DNA from: Ophiostoma sp. CBS 140.51
Taxonomy: Eukaryota; Ascomycota; Sordariomycetes; Ophiostomatales; Ophiostomataceae
Direction of reading: 5' to 3'
Assembly: GCA_029298735.1 (NCBI GenBank)
Contig: JANSLP010000479.1
Coordinates: 1 to 19,001 of the forward strand
DNA: 19,001 nucleotides
The notes below the pieces were generated by a model, which was not told the origin of the DNA, searched no databases, and saw nothing but the letters and a program-made list of their open reading frames with translations. The position numbers and the translations under genes are program-made. Positions within the stretch are counted from its first letter, which is position 1, and every line of letters starts with the position of its first letter. Positions 1 to 8,392 of this stretch are shown piece after piece.

Positions 1-146
1 CACCGACGACGGGCACCAGCAGCTGCACGATCTGCGTCGGCTGTCATCACATCAGAGACAGATCAATGCCCTGCACCGTCCAAAGAGAACCAATAAAAAT
101 AAAATAAAGCAAAACCAGAAAAAAAAAGCACCCCCGCGAACAGAGG
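1..146. other. 3' flank of the Zn2Cys6 gene, no gene assigned
   Basis: This is the downstream side of the minus-strand regulator and is probably its 3' UTR. On the minus strand it is T-rich just after the stop: the plus strand shows AATAAAAATAAAATAAAG around 91-108 and an A9 run near 119-127. The first 45 bases are GC-rich and open in several frames on both strands, so a neighbouring gene may end here, but the window edge prevents a decision. A 10-bp word GATCTGCGTC occurs at 29-38 and again at 156-165 inside the last codons of the regulator. Confidence 0.4.
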
Positions 147-3041
147 TCACCACCTGATCTGCGTCTGCCGGGTCTTGGCATCCAGGGCATCCTTAGCCAA
201 CCCGCGCGTCCCGCACTTGAGCGTCGCCGTGTGTTCGCGCAAGTCAAACTCGCAGGCTTTGACGAGCACCCGCTTCTCGGCCGGGATGGGGTGCTGGGTC
301 TGCATGTAGTAGGGCAGGCTGGGGTCGAGGGGGGCGGTGATGTATGAGAAGGCGGTTACGACATGTGCGGTCGGAGGAGCGCCAACCGGCGCGGCAGCTG
401 CAGGAACTGCAACAAGCGGCGATTGAAGCGGCGGCGACGAGAGGTTTGACGACCCCTGCGAGTTGAGGGACGCTAAGGAGGCATGCAAGTCCTGAGGCGA
501 GGCCGTGGAACTACTATGACTACTAGCACCGCTCGTAGTATGCAGGACCGATGCCTGGCTGGCGCGCCGCATATCCCAGCGGGCATTGCCACCGGGACCG
601 AGTGGCACCGTACCGAAATCGACCGAGCTGCCCCTAGACGGCGGTTGTGCCTGCTCTGGCTGTATTGGCTGCGGTTGCGGCCGCTGCTGCTCCAGGCCGT
701 GCTGTCCCTGCAGCAGCAGCAACGAATCGGCAGACAATGTGACGATGCTGTCTTCAGTAATACCAGAGGGAACGCTGCCGGCACCGCCCACATGACCATA
801 CCTCTGCAGAGCTTCGTAAACCTCGTCCTCTTCACCTTCCTCTTCAATATCGACTACCCACATGGCAATCCGCGCCGCCAGCTCGCTGTCCCACATGCCC
901 TCGCGCCGCGAGCTGCTCCTCAAAAGTTGAATGGCCTGCCGGCGCAGCACTCGGTCGCGCGATTTCGTAGCCACCACGTAGAGGGGCGGGACAATGCCCA
1001 GGTCTGTACTGAAACTGGCCTTGATGTGGCACGTGCGATACTCGAAGCCATGGCGTGTGTCGTAGTCGCCCTGGGAGTTGTTGGAACCACCGGTGGGCGG
1101 GGGGTGATTGCTGTGAAAATCATGGACGCACTTGGTGGGATCCGGACAGCGGGCGGCCGCGGCACGCCGCTCTTCGTCACCGACCACCTCACTAGCCAGG
1201 TCGACAATCTCCTTGAACTGCTGCTGGTACGAATCAAACATCATCTCCGAGTCGCTAAACGTCATCACGTACAGGATGACGCCCATGATCTGGAACATTT
1301 TGAGAACGGCGATGCCGCACTTTTCTTGGGTGCTGACACCGGGCCGGTGGCGGTTGATGAGCAACGGCTCAAAGGCGTTCGACCAGGCTTCCATGTACGC
1401 CGCAAACCGCGTCCCGTGGCTCTTCATGGACGACGGCAGCAGGTTCGGCGGGCCTTTGGCGAGCTGCAGCATCATTTCCATGTACCGGAAAATGTGTTCC
1501 AGCAACGTGTCCCATGACAGACGAGCCTCGCGGAGGGTCGTGAATTGGGCCGGAATGGGGTTTTGGTGAGTCGACGTCGGTAGTGGCGGCGGTTCGTTCG
1601 ACGGGGCAGCGGCCGGCGGTGAGGTTGCACTGTCCGGCGTAGCTCCAGACGGCTCGACAGAGGTAGATGTCGCAGGATTGCCCGGGCTCGCGGCGGGCTT
1701 GCCGGTGGACATGAGCTGGACGACGTAGGGTTGCGGAAAGTGAAAGGCCATATCGTACGACTTGGCCTGGATGGCGAGGCGCGTAAACATTTGCGTCAGC
1801 TCGCTCTCGACGGGTTCGGATGCCGTGCTCGGGTCAGCCAAAGCGCGGCGGCGGTCGACACGTAGCTGGTTGAGTAGGGCCAAGCCGCTTTGGATTGTAA
1901 CAATGGCATGTTTGTGGTGGCCAATAAACGAGTCAAAGCACGCAAGCAGGACAGTCGCCATGAGCCGGGTGCGCTGGGCACGCTCGTCTTCTCCACCTAT
2001 GGTCCGCAGCTCACGGCACGCCTCCGAGTATTGTTTTAGTGCCACCTGCCAGTGCTCGCGGGCGGTGTCATGGTTATTGTACGACGGGTCAGCGGGCGAT
2101 GTCGGTGGTGACTCGGTGGTTGTCTCCAAGGTTTTGTAGAGGGCACCCAATGCGACGGTAGCGTGACGGATGGCGGCCTCGGAGTGGCATTCCGCGAGCA
2201 CGAGGCGGGTCCAGAAGACGTCGTCAAAAAATCCAGAAAGCTCGCTGGCGGTCTGGAGGCGGAAGAGCTGGAAGTAAAGTCCCTCCCGTTCCGTTAGGGG
2301 AAGGTTGATGGATGGGTGGTACTGGATGGTGTATCCGGACATCGTGGTCATAGCCGCAATAGGGATATTAGGCGGCACATTGCGTCTCTGCTGCAGTTTT
2401 TGTACCCGGCGCTGGGTGGTTTGCAGCTGTCGGGATGCTGACTGTGCTGGCTTAGACTGAGACTGAGGCTGAGACTGTGACGGGGGGATAGGAAAGTGTG
2501 ACTGAGGGTTGGATATAAAACGTGGTTGTAATGGCTGTTGAGGCAATAGATGTGGTTGTGGTGGCTGTGGATGCTGTGGATGTGGCTGTATTGATTGCCG
2601 GATAGGTTGTGTATATGTCGGCCCTGGTCCTGGTGGGAGATACGGCCGAGGTGCGGCTGCAAGGGGAGCGGGACCTGACGCAAGAGGAGCCAACGGACGT
2701 GGCGCAAGCGGTGCCGGCGCAAGCGCAGGTCCAGGTCCCGGGGCAAGTGCTGGCCGCGGTGCAATGGCAATCTCCTCAAAGGGCCGCGAACTGCGGGGCG
2801 GCGGCGGGTACCCCGTGCACACCTTCTTAGAGCGCTCGCATTGTGAGCAAGAGGGCCGCTTCTCGTCGCACTTGATTCTTCTCTCTTTGCAGACTTTGCA
2901 GCCCGTCTTGACTTTGGGCCGGCTGGCGCGGCCTCTCCGTGGAGCTGAACTGTCGGCGGCGGAAGAGCTGTCCGGTGGTGCCGAGGAAGAAGGGGCGGAG
3001 GCCGATGCGGGTGGTATGTGAGCTGGCGGATTGGATGCCAT
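147..3041 (-). CDS. Zn2Cys6 transcription factor with fungal-specific trans_2 (PF11951-like) domain
   Basis: Nuclear DNA-binding regulator of 964 residues. Near the N-terminus is a complete zinc binuclear cluster: Cys 48, 51, 58, 65, 68 and 75 (C-x2-C-x6-C-x6-C-x2-C-x6-C, about 2817-2900), preceded by a basic GRASRPKVKTG stretch. This fold binds two zinc ions and usually CGG-type half sites. Residues about 80-135 are Pro/Ala-rich and 140-230 Gln/Pro/Ser-rich, a disordered, possibly activating linker. From about residue 235 (FQLFRLQTASELSGFFDD) to about 800 the sequence resembles the fungal_trans_2/DUF3468 middle-homology region. A Ser-rich stretch follows, then a conserved-looking tail (CEFDLREHTATLKCG ... 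TQIRW) of the kind that ends these proteins. The start is chosen because it precedes the zinc cluster and has a good context, CAACATGGC. No intron is needed. The target pathway cannot be read from the sequence, and no biosynthetic cluster lies beside it. The 5.3-kb upstream gap suggests complex regulation. Confidence 0.93.
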   Translation of the reverse strand: MASNPPAHIPPASASAPSSSAPPDSSSAADSSAPRRGRASRPKVKTGCKVCKERRIKCDEKRPSCSQCERSKKVCTGYPPPPRSSRPFEEIAIAPRPALAPGPGPALAPAPLAPRPLAPLASGPAPLAAAPRPYLPPGPGPTYTQPIRQSIQPHPQHPQPPQPHLLPQQPLQPRFISNPQSHFPIPPSQSQPQSQSKPAQSASRQLQTTQRRVQKLQQRRNVPPNIPIAAMTTMSGYTIQYHPSINLPLTEREGLYFQLFRLQTASELSGFFDDVFWTRLVLAECHSEAAIRHATVALGALYKTLETTTESPPTSPADPSYNNHDTAREHWQVALKQYSEACRELRTIGGEDERAQRTRLMATVLLACFDSFIGHHKHAIVTIQSGLALLNQLRVDRRRALADPSTASEPVESELTQMFTRLAIQAKSYDMAFHFPQPYVVQLMSTGKPAASPGNPATSTSVEPSGATPDSATSPPAAAPSNEPPPLPTSTHQNPIPAQFTTLREARLSWDTLLEHIFRYMEMMLQLAKGPPNLLPSSMKSHGTRFAAYMEAWSNAFEPLLINRHRPGVSTQEKCGIAVLKMFQIMGVILYVMTFSDSEMMFDSYQQQFKEIVDLASEVVGDEERRAAAARCPDPTKCVHDFHSNHPPPTGGSNNSQGDYDTRHGFEYRTCHIKASFSTDLGIVPPLYVVATKSRDRVLRRQAIQLLRSSSRREGMWDSELAARIAMWVVDIEEEGEEDEVYEALQRYGHVGGAGSVPSGITEDSIVTLSADSLLLLQGQHGLEQQRPQPQPIQPEQAQPPSRGSSVDFGTVPLGPGGNARWDMRRASQASVLHTTSGASSHSSSTASPQDLHASLASLNSQGSSNLSSPPLQSPLVAVPAAAAPVGAPPTAHVVTAFSYITAPLDPSLPYYMQTQHPIPAEKRVLVKACEFDLREHTATLKCGTRGLAKDALDAKTRQTQIRW
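2817..2900 (-). other. Zn2Cys6 binuclear cluster coding segment
   Basis: This segment codes residues 48-75 of the regulator and contains the six cysteine ligands. The loop between Cys 3 and Cys 4 has six residues and contains the usual proline (R-P-S-C). All ligands are present, so DNA binding should be intact. Confidence 0.9.
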
Positions 3042-5480
3042 GTTGACGGCAGTGACTGGCGGATATCGTGGTGACTATGTGCGAGTAGATGACGATTGCG
3101 ATGTGTGACAGGGTCACGGCGTCACGGCCATGAGGGAGAAGGCGATGTGCAGCATGAGCACCCGGGGTTGTGATCTAGTGGATCGGGTGAAGATGTCAAG
3201 AAGCGCGAGGACAGAAAAAGAGAGACGAGAATAAGCAAAAAGAAGCAAAAATCCTGGATGTTCCTTTTGCGATCGACAATAGATCTGCGGAGACCGTTGG
3301 ATGTTCACCGTTGAGTGTCGACCGTTGCCGAAAATACTGCTGTTGGTTGTAGTGGCCGTTGGTATCGGGTTGTCGTCGAGTCTGGTATCGTAAGAGTGTT
3401 GACGTTGAGGGATGCGCTGAGTGATTATCTCCTCATCGACAGTTTTGAGAAAGAGACCGTTGAGTTGAGATGCAAGAGCCGAAAAAAGAGGAGAAAGAGC
3501 CAACGGGAGTAGCTCCGTACTCTGTAGTTTGGAAATGAAGGATTGAAAGGAAAGCGCAAAGCATCAAATGCAAATCGGGGAATGTTCTGGGTCTAGTGTT
3601 CTAGTGGGGTATGGGAATGGTAATAATGGGAAGGCACGAAGAGCCCACGGACGTAAGATGGATGAAATGGTCCTTTTCCGTGCAAGGTATGGGATATGGA
3701 AGGAGCGAGCGTCAAAAAGTAGAAAAAAGAAGGAAGGATGGAGATAGAGAGGAGAGAGGAGAAAAAGGTAAAATGGGAAAGAAGATTCCTTAGTTCCTTC
3801 CCTTCGTCTTTAGTCCTACAAGGCAAAGGCGCAAAAGCAGGAAGGAGGAGAGCCCAGACTTTTTTTTTAGAACAAGTGCAAATCGAACTCCGCTACAGAA
3901 TGAAAAAAGGAAGAAAAAGAAAGACCGAAAATGCTGGTGGCTTTCGCAAAACAGATTGCGGGGATCGGCGTCAAATGATGGTAGCTTCGCCCGGATCGCT
4001 CCTTCGTTGCAGTCTTTGCATTTAGTTTGCTTGGAGCCCTTCTCTCTCTCTCACGCTGTCTTATGGGGTTCTTGTCTCTTATTTCTCTCACCTTTCTTTT
4101 GCCTGGTAGGACCTGCCTTTTGAAAAGTGTTCGGTCTGCTTGGGGCTCCTTCTGTTTTAGAGCCGCTAAAGTGGAGAGATGAGGAGAGATGATGGGGGTG
4201 TGGATTTTCGCTGCAGTCGTAGGGCAGCACGGGCAGGTGCAGGTGGAAGTTGCAGGTGCAAGTTCTGGTTGCGTGAGCGGGTGGCGGGTGATGCTCGTTC
4301 CTTCCTCCTGCACGGAAGGTAGGATGGAAGGTTTTGGCTTGTGTTCTGCGTTTGCTGTTTCGATGTACCAATTTTATCTGTTTGTTTCGATTTGCAGGAA
4401 GGAGCGAAGGACGAGGACCGAGCGAGGAGAGGAGGAGCGAGCTGGGGTCCAACAGTCCAACGGAAGGAAGGAAATGACGATTTGAAGGAAAGTGCGAAAG
4501 AGAGGAAAAGCGTGTGGAATCTTTGTTCTCTTCTTTTGAACTTCTGTAGTTAACGTTCGTGTCTGACCGCTTATTTTCTTTTCTTCGTCTTCTCTTCGTT
4601 TCTTTCCTTTTTCTTTCGTCGTTGTTTAAAATTAGGAGACTGTCTTGATGGACTACCTTAAAATCGGCTGTCGTCCTGTCAAACCCGTCTCGGCAGAGCA
4701 AGGAGATTGCAGCAAAATACGCAAAGCTGGGCAAGGCAATCTGGGCAAGGTACCGTCCGAGTTAAGGTTAGCGCACGGGTGTGCAGGGGTGGTGAGGTTT
4801 GGCCTAGAAGAGGAGCTTGAACGAAAAGAAGAAAGAAAACAAGGGGAGACTTCCTCGAAACGTGGGGGCAAGCGAGGAAAGTCGCAAAGAAAGACACGGA
4901 GGAAGCGGTGAAGATATCAGGGCTGTCTTGACTATCCCAAGAAGGACAGATAGCTGTCCTTTGAATGTCTTCGATAGGAAAGGCAAGGCCGAGTACAAAG
5001 TAAGAAAGGTGCGACGTTGGGAAGAAGGATCTGGGTAGGGGTAGCGATTGCGTTGTTGTCCCTTGTCTCTCGATGATGTCTTGGTTCTGTTTAATTGCTT
5101 GGCAATTTAGCTTCATCGATCGTTTTCGTTTCTTTTTCTGTTGTGTTTGTTTCTTTTTCTTTGGTCTGGACTGTTCTCCTTATCCCCAATCTCCTCTCGC
5201 TTATTAGTCGTGCGGGAAGGGCCAGTTTCATCTCGTTTTACAAAATCGGCCTCTTGCTTTCTTTTTCTTGTTCTGTTACCTGCCCTTTCCTTCCCTTACT
5301 CCGCAGCATTCAGTCTGTTCACAGGAAAGACACCAAAGACGCACGAAAACCAACAGGTCGCCATCGAAACCAACAAGAGCGAAAAGGGTGGTGATAAGAG
5401 TGCTTCTGGCCAACAGGAGACTAAAGACGCCCCAAAAAGGCCAAGCTGATCCAGGTGGTGACAAAAGCAAAGAAAAGTGA

Positions 5481-5505
5481 AACGGCACTTACCTTTTGTG
5501 CCGTT
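5481..5505 (-). other. 8-bp stem hairpin enclosing a perfect 5' splice donor
   Basis: AACGGCAC (5481-5488) and GTGCCGTT (5498-5505) are perfect inverted repeats around a 9-base loop. On the minus strand the loop and 3' arm read AAAAG|GTAAGTGCCG, an exact consensus donor (intron starting at 5492) partly buried in the stem. If the regulator has a spliced leader, this is its best donor, and pairing could limit splicing. No conserved riboswitch core was found around it. The structure is seen directly; the role is inferred. Confidence 0.35.
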
Positions 5506-7088
5506 GAAAAGGCGAAACCCAGACTGGCGGTAACTCAGGCTCTCAGTTGTCTTTGTTCATATGATGGTAATGATGGACGTGACCGAGTAGTACTGTGTCC
5601 CGAGTTGCTGGATATGCCGCTATCAAGCCGAGCCAGTCTTGTGTATTTCGTCACCGTTAGTGACGCTCAATTGGAGACGGTTGAGTCGTGATGGGAGATT
5701 GTCAATAATTTACGGCGGGTGTGCGGCACAGTCGAGCTGTGTGAATAAATATATCGGAGCCGGTCAACTAGGTCCGGGGTGGACTGACAGGCGACTAATA
5801 CGAGTTGCTGGAAAGGGTGGGTAGAAATTGTATGGGTGGACGATGGAAAGAAATCAAACAAAACCGTAGGAGGGAAGAGATGGGAAAGAGAAACACCATC
5901 AAAGACAAAAGCAAAGACACGCAGAAACATGCAGAAGCAAAGGACGAGAAACAAAAAAGAAACATGCAAGGGAAATCACAAGATTAATGTACAAAAGGAC
6001 AGGGTAGGGGGAAGGGGGAAAGGGGAAGGGATGACAAGCTATGCAGAGACAGGCGGACAGTCTCGTGCAATGTGAAAAGGGGTTGAGGAGTCGACAAGAG
6101 CCGAGATGTTTCTTATTATGTTCTCCTCGAGCGTCTTCTGTCTGTGAATGGACTTGGTCTTCGAGGTGATATCCTCGGAAACCCACCGTTGGAAGGGTAC
6201 CACTGCTGCGGCATGCTACTTTATGACGTGCTGCGTGCTTCTGAAATACACGGGCGGCCGTTGCATCAAGCGAGAAGAAGCCGTTGAATGGTGACGTGAT
6301 GTGTGGTAGTCCAGTCTGGTGGTACGGTAACACGGGGAGTACTGAGTACTGAAGAAACGGCCCTGTGCGTTTACGATGCACCTTTGCGACGGGAGAAGGA
6401 TACGAAACGGGATGAGCCTCCGTTGGTGCTGTGTTCTCTGTGTTCTCTGTTTATTCTGGCATTTTATGGTGGCTTATTTTAGGAGCGTGTTCACGAAGCA
6501 AGGCCGTACAACGACGGACGACAGATTCACGACAGGCTGTGCAGTGTGTTCCCGTCTATTCTCATGACTTGTTTCCTTCTTTCCAAAGTTCTTTCTCTCC
6601 TTTTCTTTTTGTCCCGCATGCAGACCACTCTTGGCTACCTCAAAAAGAATGAGAAACACGAAACAACTGACCAAGCCATGGCTGTGCCATCCAATTCACC
6701 GTCTGCATCTTTATGCAATGTGACGGGATGCAAGCTTGGTAGTGTGTGGTTGATGGATGGTCGTTGTCGGTGACTGGATGAACAAAACAGTGGATCCTCC
6801 CACCCATTTCAGCCCTACGAGCCAAAATGCCAACGCCAACTGACCAGCAGGAATAAAAACTGGGGACTGGGGGACTGGGAACCAAAACTGGAGCCCACGG
6901 CCGCCGATGGACTGCATCTGCCGTTCGTTGGTTGGGAGATATGCAACTCATGCATTTCGATGCGCTGTTGAAAGAGAAATATTGGGTCATGCATGAAGGA
7001 GGGTGAGAAGGTAAGCCTTGCGTGGAGAAATGTTTCGTGGGGGAGAGAAGGAGCGAGGAAAAAAAAGAGGAAGGAACGAAGATAATCC

Positions 7089-7118
7089 AGAAGTGTACAG
7101 AAGTGTACAGAAGTGTAA
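7089..7118. repeat. Three tandem copies of AGAAGTGTAC (last base of third copy changed)
   Basis: Copies start at 7089, 7099 and 7109; the third ends AA instead of AC. The 10-bp period is close to one helical turn, so bound proteins would face the same side. Function unknown. Confidence 0.85.
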
Positions 7119-7528
7119 CTGCATAAGGAGCAAACGTACCGGATGCAAAAGAAAGAACAACCCGATTTTGTTAAGTGAAGTTACATTGTTCCATACGACT
7201 TGCAGTTTTGGAAACTTGTTTACATCAGCCCAACGAGGAGGAAGGAGCAGTCGAGGAAGAGGTGGGGTGGCATGATTACGGAAGGAGCCAGTGGTCCGTA
7301 CTTGCCAGTTCTCTTAGGAAAGACAAACCACCATTTGTAGGAACAATGAGAAGGAGCCCTCTTTCTACTCAGATATCTCTTAGTCTACACCTGCTTCCAA
7401 ATAATACATGACAACAGTATCGAATGCCATGAGAAAACTAGACACACACAAAACTCAAAAATATACCAAGAGAACCCATAATGTCGCATCAACACCCTTT
7501 CCCCACGACGATCAAATCATCGTCTTGA

Positions 7529-8299
7529 ACACCTAGTTTCTTACGACTGAACGCACATTGGCGGACTCGACCAACATTCAATCTTACCTGCATCACTGGA
7601 GGTCGTGTTGGTTGTGGCCGCGTATCTACCGACGAGGCCTATCAGCAACTTTTCTTAGACACTGCGACATTTTGTGCATCACAACCTCCGAAAGGACAAC
7701 AGTTCTTATTCTTCTGTCTGACTGCCTGCCGCATACGTACAAAGCACTACTAGTTGGAGCCTTGACCATTCAAGTACTGTCCTCAGTTCGGAACTGCCGT
7801 TGAAGGGAAGGGTAGATACAATTTTATGGACGTTCCTCGGAATAAGGGAGTCCCACTTTCTTACGACCTGACTATCGATCCCAAGAGAGGAGGCCGCCGC
7901 AAATAAATCTTTCTTGGCATGCTCACCTGTAGACGAAGCGACTGATGATTCTTGTTGATCTCCGGACTCACCGATGCAGCTTCGACTGTCAATGCATCTC
8001 CCACAGATTTTTGGTCTCTTTTTAAGGGAAGAAAGTTTCCATGTAAATCTACAATGGATTTAAATGATTTGGTACGGCCTGACGGACTGACCAAGCACAA
8101 TTAGTGAGGACTGACGTTGAGGATGAGGTTGTTGAAGTTGAGCCTAAACTTTGCATGGAAGATAAGCACGCTAAGCCCTACCACCAACGGTTGTTTCTTC
8201 AGTGGTCCGGACGCACGTGCTGAAGGATTCCCGCCACGGCACACTAAAAGTGGACTTGCGGGCACTGACAGCAGCGCATCATGCAAAAATTCGTCTTAA
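7529..8299 (+). pseudogene. Possible relic of a small gene, unrecognised
   Basis: One plus-strand frame runs through this stretch as open blocks (7529-7750, 7766-7903, 7949-8101, 8108-8296) separated by stops at 7751 (TAG), 7763 (TGA), 7904 (TAA), 7946 (TGA), 8102 (TAG) and 8105 (TGA). The blocks look protein-like, for example GGRVGCGRVSTDEAYQQL, YNFMDVPRNKGVPLSYDL and ASPTDFWSLFKGRKFPCK. Other frames also contain plausible pieces, such as DVEDEVVEVEPKLCMEDKHA at about 8112-8171. Six stops in about 257 codons is only about half the number chance would give, and third-base GC is near 50 percent, below the intact neighbours. I recognise no family. It may be a decayed gene, a gene whose introns I could not resolve, or simply the promoter and 5' leader of the Rit1 gene. 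Confidence 0.2.
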
Positions 8300-8392
8300 C
8301 CAGACGAGCCAGACTTCCTCGAACCTACTTCACCCCATCCCGCCACAAATACCCCCACGACACCGGCACACCCCACCTCGCCGCCGCCGACG

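Larger units (their letters stand above)
3042..7428. promoter_or_regulatory. Long gene-poor interval upstream of the Zn2Cys6 gene
   Basis: About 4.4 kb in which I find no convincing intact gene on either strand; open frames are short and low-complexity. The sequence changes strand composition in blocks on the plus strand: purine-rich at about 3480-4010, 4180-4510, 4660-5060, 5320-5510, 5820-6080 and 7010-7270, pyrimidine-rich at about 4030-4170, 4515-4640 and 5100-5310. The purine-rich block nearest the regulator reads as CT-rich on its own strand, as expected for a fungal 5' leader or core promoter. Candidate minus-strand splice signals exist: a perfect AG|GTAAGT donor at 5492 and a polypyrimidine-TGTAG acceptor near 3893. 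This fits a long, spliced leader, which is inference. A small unrecognised gene cannot be excluded, especially at 5310-5690, where two adjoining frames look mildly coding. Short features: a tandem GTCACGGC pair at 3113-3128, (TC)n at 4040-4052 and a T9 run near 3860. Confidence 0.45.

Noticed and set aside
47..247. Minus-strand 66-codon frame overlapping the end of the regulator
   Set aside because: Short, overlaps the coding end in another frame, and is mostly T-rich 3' UTR-like sequence.
483..1517. 344-codon plus-strand open frame opposite the Zn2Cys6 gene
   Set aside because: It is a shadow of the GC-rich coding strand: no domain, composition of a complement frame, and the minus strand carries a clear zinc cluster protein.
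4051..4734. 227-codon minus-strand frame in the long gap
   Set aside because: Lys/Arg/Ser-rich low-complexity text that follows base bias; no start context, domain or codon bias.
5440..5620. Possible TPP riboswitch around the hairpin and splice donor
   Set aside because: A CTGAGAG word exists on the minus strand near 5532-5538, but the conserved second half of the fungal TPP core is absent.
7737..7786. A 50-bp intron (GTACAA...CTCAG) to remove stops at 7751 and 7763
   Set aside because: The exon phases do not match, and it would be at the lower size limit for fungal introns.
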